From Trissonchulus latispiculum (taxonomy: Eukaryota > Nematoda > Enoplea > Enoplida > Ironidae), in assembly GCA_030248195.1 (NCBI GenBank), contig JASAND010021057.1, positions 23,614 to 87,613 on the forward strand: 64,000 nucleotides of DNA. Reading direction: 5' to 3'. Below, piece by piece: positions 47,301 to 58,242 of the stretch (positions within the stretch are counted from its first letter, which is position 1; each line of letters starts with the position of its first letter). Position numbers and translations under genes: made by a program. The notes under the pieces are model-generated. The model did not search any database and was not told the origin of the DNA. It saw only the letters and a list, made by a program, of their open reading frames with translations.

Positions 47301-47815
47301 TCGAAAGTGCAAAAGCTAGTAAAACTCAGAGGGCCCAGGAAAGAAAAGAAGAGCTCAAAAAATTTAGCATTTGCAAATATAGAGCGAGTTCTAGAAAGAA
47401 TGAGCTAGTATTCAAATGCATAAAAGTAACAAAAATAAACATTTTATTCCTAATTGGTACGCGCTTACAACTCTGGGTTAGCCCATAAAACACACTTTCT
47501 AAGCTTCATCTTCAGCCCGTCCTTTTCAAAAAGTTTAGTTGTTAAAAAATTAGCAAAACAGCAATGCAAACAGGAAACCGTAGATACACAAATAAGACTA
47601 ACCACCATCTTCCATTTCGCCGAATTCAATTCCCCAATCTTCGTCTTCACCACCTGCTACTGTTTCATTGATCTTGGCTGAAACATCAAAATAAATGGAT
47701 AGAGAGGTTACTGATTAAAAACAAAGCACAAAATCCCAAAAAATCTATAGTTACTGAAATATTCAGGCACAGCTCGTGAAGGAACACGGTTTTTTGTGTT
47801 TTTAGTGTGTTTTCG

Positions 47816-47858
<43 letters not shown>

Positions 47859-50800
47859 TCCATAGAAAAATACACCTAAAAACACACCGAAATTTTGAGT
47901 TTCAGAAGCAAAATTGTACTAATTTCTTCAAAAGTTTTGAACTATGGAAGATTGTTTCCTGAAAAAGTTTTGCGCCTTCAAAAAATTGAACTTTTCAATT
48001 TCAAATTTCACTTTCAAATTTCAAAAACCTTCGTACTTAGGTTCTTTTTCGTTATTAATCCTCGTACTTAGGTTCTTTTTCGTTAGTAATCCTCTAGAAC
48101 AACACTATACGTATTAATAGTTTACCAGTATAACAGTAGTTACATTGGGCTGCATATTTCTCTATAGCACCTTTGCAAAAGAAATTATCGTTTACAAAAA
48201 TAACAGGTTTAACTGTTTCCATTGCGGCCATTTACCAATTTTTAAAAAAATTTCCAGTTTCTGGGGGGCTCCGCATCCCAGACCCCCCGTCGCAACTCGC
48301 AAATAAGATTTTCTTCGTTTTAATACGATTCTATAGCATTCACTTCTTCCAAATCGATCACGCGCGTCAGTATGTATTGGCTTTCATCGCCGGAATCAGG
48401 GGCGCACACAAGGGGGGGTCGGCCGACCCCCCTGTCAGGAATCAGAATACGCCCAAAATTGAGCAGTAAGACATTTGCTAAGTTTCAAGAATGCTCTCAA
48501 TTAATTTCTAGAGGCAATGATCCGTCGTTTTGGATCTGGGAGGCGTTTCAAAAGATTCTCCTAAGTCCGCTCCTAAGCGCGCTTAGGAGCAGACTTAGGA
48601 GAACAGTTAGGAGCGTCTTAGGAGCTCCTAAGGCCTAGTTAGGAGCGCTCCCAAGATCGTTTCAAAAGAATTCTCCTAAGAGGCTCCTAACTATTCTCCT
48701 AAGTCTGCTCCTAACAATCCTCCTAAGGTTCTCCTAAAGTCATTTCTTTGCTGATTTTATTATTTTGAGATTTTTTCGAAAGAGATTGCAAGCCTCCTGC
48801 CCAAATTCAAACAACTATGACCGATTAGACCGGATTAGTTTTCAAAAACCTAAGAAAAGTAGTAGTAAAACTAAGAATTTTTGCAGAGAAACCTTGTATG
48901 CAATGCACAATTAAATATTAACAATTTTAAATTTATTTTTATGAGTGGTTTAAGATAAATAAAACCAGTTCCTTGAATCTTAACGTTTGAAAGAATTCGC
49001 AGTTAGGAGGCAATTCCGAGTTTACGGACGGTGCACGTAAGAACGAATAAAAGCAAGTTGTCCACGGAGTGTCGCATCTAGGATTAAAAAATAGTTGAAA
49101 CAAGTTTCCCTTAAAAGGGTATATAGCATACCGATGTAGTGCTTGTGTGCATGCTTATATAGATATATTCTGAAAATGAAATTTGTTGGAAAGTTAAAAT
49201 ATTAGTTAAAGTTAAAAATTCAATTACAGCTCAACGGTGAAATACGTAATTTCCCCCGGAAAAATTTACTTCAATTTCTTCGCTGTGTAAATTGTTTTGC
49301 AAACGATCACTGTCGGCCTTTTCTCATATGTATCACCAAAAATCGGCCGTTATTTGGCTGTCACTTGATTCTCAGAGGTTTAACAGATCAATAAATAGCT
49401 AAAACTGCAATTACAAATTTCGTGTGAAAATATTGATCTTGCGCTTGCACTGTATTTTTCATTAGTGTTTGCTTTGCTTTAGAATTTAGATAAATTGTTT
49501 AAAATAAACATACATAGATCATAATTTTCTCTCTCGCAATTTAGTCGATAAATTTATTAAAGTCAGAGCAGTGCTTTTTCGCCGACGGCTTATGTGTAAC
49601 GTTACACACCTCTCCTAAATTTTTTGCTATTTTTCAGAAAAAAGTGTGTAACTGCCTAAAAATTCCTAATTTACGCGCGTTTTGCTTAACACATTTTATA
49701 GTTAACAAAATTATTCCGTTAAAAAATTATAAGTAAAATTTTAACATCTTATTTACTGCAATATTTGGAGTTTCACCAAATCAGATCGACAAAATTAAAA
49801 AATTGAGCAGTTACATCGATGATTTGCATTATTGGTTTTGACTTGATAGAACGAAGGAAAACACCAGTGCACCGAAGGAGCATAATTTTTCGAAAGGCCT
49901 CCTGTAGCACAAAACTCGGCAAGGAACCAGTTAAATTTTGCTTCATAAGCTGAAAAATTTTGGTGTGTACGCGTTTTTAATACAAGAACGAACAAATATA
50001 GCAAATATAATATGCATATAACTAATATATATACTTAAATTATACCGAAAATAAAATGCAAGACATGGTGCAAAAGGGGAGCGAAGCCCCCCAGAAACGG
50101 TAAATATGTGGAAACAAATGAATGAGCATTGGAAAAAGTTCCGACAATTTGGTAAAATTTGTCCAAAAGTTTGGTGTAACGTTACACAGTCGCCAAAATT
50201 TTTTTGCTATTTTCCAGAAAAAATGTGTAATTACACGCGTTTTTGAGCAAAAAACACTACGTCAGAGTAGCATAGTTGTTAGAGTGTCCGCTTTGTGCTG
50301 GTCCGGACACAGATCGAATTTTTCTTCCGGTTGAATTTTAGTTTCACATTTGTCAATGACAAAAATACTATCATTTTTGTCTCAGAAACCGCAAATGTTG
50401 GGGAGTTGAAACTAGTCAAATGCGAACGTCACAGTACAGTAGAACCACTGTTCTAGGAAAAACAAACAAAACATTGAACACATAAATTTCAAAAATTTCA
50501 AACACTACGGCGGCATTATTCCCCTTTTAAGGGGCAACTTGTTTTAATATGAAGTGTAAATATATAAGAAACAAGATTAGAATAAACTTTTAACCGTAGG
50601 GGCATTAATGTAATAGGATTAAATTTAATTTGTTCAGTTTGAGGTGTTATATCTCTAATTTTAATCTAATCCTTTTAATCTTTAAAGAAGTAGGGCCATG
50701 AGGATATTCTTGTATTTTGTGCCTTTTTATTTTTTCAAAATTAAATTTCCAGCAAACTGCAGGGAAAAGGAAAAATGAAGAGAACGTAGCAAACATAGGA

Positions 50801-53800
50801 AGAGTAGGAGCACGTTGATTGTTGCATATACTTTAAATCAGTTACATAGTAATTACACTATAAATCAAAAGGTCATCAAATACTAATTTCCTAGAAATAA
50901 TAAAATTTTTAAAAAAATAACGAAAAACGTGCTATGAAAACTGAGAAAACGGACTTAGTAGAATCGCTAGGAGCGGTCAGAGCGCTCCTAAGGATTTAGG
51001 AGAATCAATAGCAAGGAGAACTCTTTTGAAACGGAATTCTCCTAAGTTCGCTCCTAAGCAGGACTTAGGAGCGCTCCTAAGCTTAGGAGCGTCTTTTGAA
51101 ACGCCCCCCTGGCTTCTTCTGGAGCGAAGTTGCCTCCCTCGCCACCCCTTGCGTATTCTGCTTATATACCCTAATTTGTTCCGGTTTTAGTAGTTTACTT
51201 TCTTTAATGATTTCTTGAATGATTCTTTCTTTCTTTACTTTTGTAATGATAAAATATAATCCAAAAGGAGGGGGTTTCAACCCTCAAAGCCCATTTCCTG
51301 GATACGCCCATGAAATATGTATAAATACGTGTGCTACATCTTTTTTAAGGTTTCCATTACAAATTTTTCCATGTTAGAAACTACTCTACTTTTATTAAAA
51401 TATTTTTAAAGGTTTCCATTACGGAAATTTTTATAATTTCAAAAATTTTTCAATTTCTGGGGGTCTTCACCTGCAGATTTCCCTCGTTTGCTAATGACTA
51501 TTCTCTAAACGAAACACTTTGTTGGAAATTGTTGCCGTTACCCCTCTCTCGTAGCGGAAGCGCGTTCAAACTTCGAACAAAAACATCGCAGACACCACCC
51601 AGGAGGGGTCCCCTTTTCAAAATCCTGGGTGCGCCCCTGGCCGGAATGACAAAACCCAAATAAGAATATACTATGTGTAGTAGTGCCGCGATGTCCGAGG
51701 GGTAAGGTGTTCGACTAAAGATCTTACGGTCCTAGGTTCGAACCCCTTTCGCAAATCCCCTTGAGCAAGGGACTGAGCACATATCGGTTCGCCGTTGGCT
51801 CCAGCCAACCCAGCTGTCTATCCTTAACTGGTCGGTCAATGGGTACCACTGCGGTGGGAAGGTAACAGGAGTCTGTGTTCTGGCGTAATGTCTGATGAAG
51901 GGCTCCCGCCCCCCTTCCACAGATGTAGTCAACATTAGAGTTGTCGCTCCTGGCTTCGGGCTGTGAATCCGGAGATAAGCACCGGCACCCTATAACCTTC
52001 TGTAGGTTGGAGTTCTCTCCATGGGTCAAAAACATTAGTAATCATTTTCTTGGTGGTGGTATCTTTTTGTAAATTTGAGCTTATAAGCTCGTATTCTTTA
52101 TGAAAGTGGATGAAACTTTCCAGATATAATATTTATTATATTATTCTGGTGCTCTTTAACATTCTGAAACCAGTAATGCATTTTAGGTCGAAAGATAAGA
52201 AACTTCGATTTTTGGTATTATGTATATTCTCAAGTAGGCATCGGATTGGTTGTGATGGCTGGAAAGAGGGTACAAAACTGAACATTTTTGCTTTTAAAAC
52301 CTTTGAGCTATCTCTAGTGGTTAAGTCATTATATAAGCCAAAAACTATTTTGTGGGTAAAAAAACGGCCATTTTCGAGGAAATAAGTTTTTCAAAATTAC
52401 TGCCATGAAACGGACAATTTTCGTTTATTTATACTCAATCGATATACGGTCTAATTCACATTTTATCAATGCCTTGCCTATTAGCTGGGATGTTGCCTTA
52501 AGCTTGAGTTGGCCAAAAACGATTTTGGCAAAACTGCGATTATTTCGTTTTGAACATCAATTTCTCAAAACCTACTCGACGGATGCCGTACTTCGTAGGG
52601 ACGTTTTTCTTGGTTTGGGCCAAAAACGTTTCGAGTAGCAAGAAAACTCAACACAAATTTGCGAAATTTCGTGTTACTGTGCATTTGGCGGAATTTCTCG
52701 ACCGTTAAGACCGCTGAGTCAAATCCAAAAAAGTCCCTCGGCCCAGAAACAAAAAGTACTAAGTAACATTTTTGCCAAATTGAGCCAAAATTTGCCAACG
52801 ATGTGTATATCCCGAATCCAAAATCAGCATGAGAAAGCCTGCAGAAATTTTTTGGCAAAAGAATCTAAATGATCCGATATTGCGAAAGTTACGGCATTCA
52901 TGTTACTTACCACCTTTTACTCAAGCTAAAATTAAAAGTAAAATTCAAGTACGCATTTTCTCCTTGAGGCAAAAATAGTCTAAGTGAGCCATTTTAACAC
53001 TAGAACTCGAAATATTGTAACTGCGAGTCAAAAAGTACATACTAAGCGCATTTTTCGCGTTACACCAGTTTGGCATGCTTAATTAAACATATTTTACTGC
53101 AGATAAAATTCTACTATCAATAGACTATAAACATCGAAGAATGCATTTTTCTAAGTAGCACTGTTAGGTTGTAAAAGAACCAAAACTTTAAACGGCCACA
53201 TCCATGGGCGTAGATAAGGGGGGGGGCGCCCGGGCGGGCGCCCCCCCGAAGCACCTGTGCCCCCCGGGGCATTTTGCTCGAGCAAAGCTTTTTGAGCTCG
53301 CGCGCAGCGCGAGCTTGGCATATTGCGCCAGTTTTGTCGGGAAAAGTAGTCTGAAAAATAGGTTTTGTCCTTTAATTTTTCAAAAAACTCGCTAGCTCGA
53401 AGCCAAACTAGAAGAAAATGTTGTGCGAAAGTTACCGGGAATGTGGGTTTAAAACGTAATATTTCTAAAAATTTTATACTGAGCCCCTATAGTCCCGCTT
53501 GTCTGCATTCTTACTCATACGTATTACGAATTGCTAGCTATGACAAGTATTATTATGTAGGGGCGCGATAGCGCCCCTGCATAATATGGATGTAAAGGCG
53601 TCTGCGCGGCCCCCTGGAGACAGTGTTGGCCTGGTGCTCATATTATTTGCTGATCTGAAATAAAACAGCAAGAACGTGCTTAGAAAAAAATTGCTTTCAT
53701 GTCTTAAAATATAAAAAATTCTCAACTTCTGGGGATTCAAAAGCAATTCAGTTCAAAATAAGTTAAAAATTATCAACTTTGATATTAAAGTATATTAAAG

Positions 53801-56800
53801 TGTTAGTTTCTCTAGTAGTTTTTTGGTCAAAACCTGAAAAAAGGTCAACTTTAATAATTAAGCCGTTTCTGGTGAAAATCAGAAAATTTCTCAAGTTTAC
53901 TACATAATTAAGAATTAAAGCTTGTGTAGTCGCTTTTGGTGAAAATCTGGAAAAATCAATTTTATTTTGAAAAGTGTTGAAATTTATGACTGTAGGTCAC
54001 GGTGAAAAATTGCTGAATTTCGGAGGGGGGGGTAGGTTCGGCCCCCGCACCCCCCCCCCCGACTTGCCAAAGATCCGCCCACCCCGAAGAAAAGACCTAT
54101 GTACGCCACTGGCCACATCATAAAAGTGTAAAATGTTACTTAGCAGTTTCTGCTTCTCAGGTGATTACAAGAAGAACTTTTGGCCGAATCTACAGTTTTG
54201 AAAAATCGACGTTCAAAAATTTTTTAATGTTGGCCGTTATCCTAAAGAAATAATGCCTGCAATCACTAAGACCGTAACCTTAGTCCGAACAGGAGAGAGC
54301 CAATGGGCGCTGTGAGCGCTCTCACCCAGAGAGAACTAATGGGCGCTGTGAGCGCTCTCACCCAGAGAGAACTAATCTCTGGAGCTCCTGCCTGGTTGTC
54401 CAACAAGAGGACAGCCAGCTCGGCTCTATCTGGGCTGCAGCATAGCCAGCGAAGCTTTTATCAAAACCTCTCTGACTGTGCTATGCACAGAAAGAGGACT
54501 GCAGTGACCAGCGGATCTCCGTAGAGATACAAATAGCATTTTCTTCATTTTCTTTTTCTCGACTTTTCTTGACTTGACTTTTCATTACTTCATTTTCTTG
54601 ACGTAAATGTTGGCCGTTATGTTTGATAATTCTAGCTAATTTTTTGCTCATTTCATTAATTTCATAAAATCATGTAATGTTCTGGTTGTAAGATTTAAAA
54701 CGATGTATAAAACACTTTCCAACTTCCAAAATAGCGAAAGCTATGGCGTTTTAAGGTATCACCACAACAGCACTGCACAAAAGGATACCACCACCTTGAA
54801 CAAATTTAGCTAAATCGACGCGAAATCAGCAAAAATCTTGGCGAATTTCGCAAAATTATTCGAACTAAATCTTGACTTCAAATTGGATTTTAAAATTTTT
54901 TGTTAATTTTTGGTAGATATAAGAGACATCCCTCAAATTAGCTAGCTAACGATTTCGCGAAGTTCACTAACTTTTTCGCGTATATACTTCTCTAAATTTA
55001 GTGAAATGTTGCTTGCTTCGCGAATTTCGTTAATTTCTAATTTCGCAAAAGACTTTGCTTTGAAGAGCTATACTCTACCACCTTAGCTGATTAAGAAATG
55101 ACTCTCGATAAGACGAAAAATAAATAACAGCGCAGCGGCAACCCATTCCTGCAAATAAGCTTGCTTCAGTCAGAAACAGTACTTTGCTCAGGGCAGCGCG
55201 CGGAGCCCGTAGCACGTCTGAAGCTATAAAGGTAACACCCGGAGAATTCTCCTACCCGTCAGGGTCTAAGGTGCCGGTGCTCCTACCCGGATACACCGCC
55301 CATGAGCCACCTAGAATGATGATTACAACCGTGGAGGAGGGGCCAGCTCCTCAAGGCAGATGCCCTACTCGCTCTCCTGTTACCTTCCCACAGCAGTGGA
55401 CCAATTAAGGATGGATGGCTGGGTTGGCTGGAGTCTGAAGCTATGATGCAAAATACCATGAAACAGTAACCCCTGCTACAATCGCAATGATCATCAGCCT
55501 TATATGCTTAATCTCCTACATTAAGAATATGGTAAAAGTGCTGTGGAGTTTGCCTATTAGCTGTACAGACCGACAGCAGCACCGCACACCGAAGCGACAC
55601 TATTTTCAACGACGACATACTTTATGCGATTTATAGGAAGGCCGCAAACTTCGTAATAAAAACTAATTTACTATATACACATTTCCTGTGGCGTTTTGAA
55701 CATAGAAAGTGTCAGAAAACAGCCAGTTTGCCAACTCATATTTAGGATGCCGCCAGAACAATCCTGGGTTTATTTTACAGGGGGGGGCAATTTTCGGGTT
55801 CCCCACACTCGGCCCCACCCCCACTTTTTTGGGCTCCCCCTCACTATAAGGTGCCCAAAAAATGGACAATTTTGAGGATTTTTGGTCAAAATTTTAAATA
55901 TTTTTCCTGGCTCGCCAGAATTTTTTGGTGAAAAATAAATCGTCGATTTTGGTACTCAAACTCAATTTTTGAGCACTTTTTAGGATAGTTATAGCAGTAT
56001 ATGTGGAAAACAGGCTATTCTGCTGTAGTTTTGGCATTTTCAGACATTTTATCCCTCCCCCACTTTTCTCGCCTAAAAGCCTAAAATACACCCAGCAATC
56101 TAGGACCTATTACTCGAAAATCACCCAGTTGTGACATACAAACCCTTCCGAAGAACCTGATGCAACAAACCGAGTGTCTCTACATTCTTTCCAAGATGCT
56201 GAATAAAACTGACGAATTGGCGTTTGTGACCATTTTGCCTCAACCCAACCCGTCCCGTACATGTGGTAGATCGGCAACGGCAGTGAAAATCTTTAGAAAA
56301 AGACACGTTCGAGTTATAAGCTGCTGTTCCTTCTGAGATGTATTACTTGTCAGTAATCACATATACAAGTAGGAAAAATGCTCCTTGCAGTCGCATGAAA
56401 AAGTTAATATGAGCTATGATGGTCAACATTTAAATGTGTCAAGGACAAGATTTAAAATGTTTAATATGAGCCAACATCTAAATAAGTAGAGGACAAGATG
56501 TAAACGGCTAATATGAGCCGCTACGTTTCTCTTGGGCTCATATTGACGCGACTAAAATGGCAAACATAGATACAGTTTACGGTTAGCATATAAGCATCAG
56601 TGTTTATAAACGCTTTGATTGGATTTTTCCAATTTTTTTCGAATTTTTTCCATTTTTGACCATCTATAAAAATCGAACCAGATCGAAATTCGGAAAAAAA
56701 ACATAAACTTGCTAAGTACCATTGCCTAGATATTCAAAAAATAGTATAGAAAAATTTTTCCTATGGGCCGTTCGAAAAATCGAGTTAACACAAAATTGAC

Positions 56801-58200
56801 AAAAATCATGCTGAATACAGAGAAAAAAACCCCACTTTCAAACCCGTAAGAGAAAGTCGATTTTTCCAAAGTTCATTTTTTCCGGGCAAGTTTGGTATCA
56901 TTCGAAAGCTCTTGGCCTGGAGATTTCAAAAATGTAAATAAATTCCTTCCCGTTAATAAGTTATGCCTAATTAGCACTTTTCAAAATCCGCAAAGTGCCT
57001 TTATAGCTCATATTATGGGGGGCTCTCCGAGCACCCCCATGATATAGATTCCAACGACAGAAAACATACAGGGTTTCGTTGATTATTTATCTCATACTGA
57101 GATCGAACAATTTTTCAAAAAGCCGCGTAACAAGCTCTATACCAATATTATAGAGACCGCTATCACGCCCCCTATCTAACCGTTTTCTGGCAGCTCTCCG
57201 TAGGTTTTCAGATTTCTGGCCTCGTCTGCATTATATTTTAGGATGACATCGGCTTTCTTATCTTGGTAGTCCCTGAGACCAATCAAAATAATGTCACCAG
57301 TATTAATCCAGACCTATGCCAACAAATGTATTTATAAGTACACATGGATACCATAGGCAAAACTACAAAAACAAAACAATTAGGTAGGCAAAACCCAAGG
57401 CAATAAAACTCAACCCTCAACCTAAAACACACTATTATAGCGAGCCCTAATCCGTGGTGTTTTGGTCAAGGATATCAAGGTTGAGGACTGGCACCAGCCG
57501 AAGCCAGAGTGTTATATACACTCTGGCATACACTAACATAGGGCCGGGTCCTGAGTGGGGCTGTTCCCCAGAAAATTTTGGGGGGCTCGGGGCTTGTACC
57601 TTGAATTGAAATTTTCAAGGTTGGCTTGTACCTAAAGAATAAATTAGTGAAATCTGTCGAAAAATTAACGCTAATTGTTTTGAGATTGGTGATTTTTTGA
57701 AATTTGCAACAAAATCTTTAATTTTCAGAAGTAATTTCAAAATTTTGCCCTTACTTTACCAAAAATTAAAGATATTAGCTAAGAAAGCCGGAAATTTTTT
57801 ATATATATATATATATATATCTGGCATTTTTTTAGGGGGGGGGGGCCCTTTTCGGTTCCCCCCTCCACTTTTCGGAGCCCCCCCCCCCCCACTTTTCGGC
57901 AAGCCCCCACCCACTTTTTTGGGGGTCGTCCAAAAGTGTCAAAAAATTAGTTTTTTGAGGTCAAATTTTCAAAAATTTTCTCAGTTTTTAGCTAATTTAT
58001 GGACTTATAAGCTCATTTTAAGCTTAAAAACAGCGATTTTTTGCGTTTTTACCTTAAAAATGCTAATTTTTCGCTAAAAATTTCGGTATATTTTACAGGG
58101 GAAGCCCCCCCCCCAGGGGGGGGGGGGGGGGGACCCCATAAAATATGGCCATGGAAGCCCCCCCCACCCCCAGGGGGGGGGGGGGGGAGCCCTTTAAAAT

Positions 58201-58242
<42 letters not shown>

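Larger units (their letters stand above)
44335..47602 (-). other. eIF1A last intron (3.3 kb)
   Basis: GTTAGT to TTGTAG on the - strand. Contains a foldback element, a gypsy integrase relic and a hAT-type MITE, listed separately. 44335-45880 shows no repeat that I recognise. Confidence 0.7.
48539..51108. mobile_element. Nested 2.6-kb element with TCCTAAG subterminal repeat clusters
   Basis: Ends GGAGGCGTTTCAAAAGA and the complement of GGGGGCGTTTCAAAAGA, flanked by CTG (48536-48538, 51109-51111). The end word is repeated inside each arm (48657 and 51027). CTCCTAAG or its complement occurs about 14 times in the left 190 bp and seven times in the right 110 bp, on both strands. Such clustered short sites suit transposase binding in PIF/Harbinger-like elements, which is inference. 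No transposase ORF. The interior has a duplicated segment (49593-49690, 50172-50245). Confidence 0.85.
48397..51639. mobile_element. hAT-type element (CAGGGGCGCACAC ends), interrupted
   Basis: Perfect 8-bp target duplication GCCGGAAT (48389-48396, 51640-51647), ends CAGGGGCGCACACAAGG and the complement of CCAGGGGCGCACCCAGG. Of its 3243 bp, 48539-51108 belong to a second element that inserted into it; the hAT part alone is about 0.67 kb. No transposase frame. Confidence 0.9.
47678..57180 (-). other. eIF1A intron (9.5 kb) packed with mobile elements
   Basis: GTTAGA to TTTCAG on the - strand. Contents listed separately: a (CAA)n run, hAT-type element 48397-51639 with a nested element, SINE copies, hAT-type element 53203-54111, retroposon 54241-54605, the transposon at 55764-56095, and repeat 56371-56560. 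Confidence 0.85.

Noticed and set aside
51685..51755. Functional tRNA-Leu gene
   Set aside because: B box is perfect but the anticodon stem has two mismatches and the segment is fused to a SINE body that recurs elsewhere.
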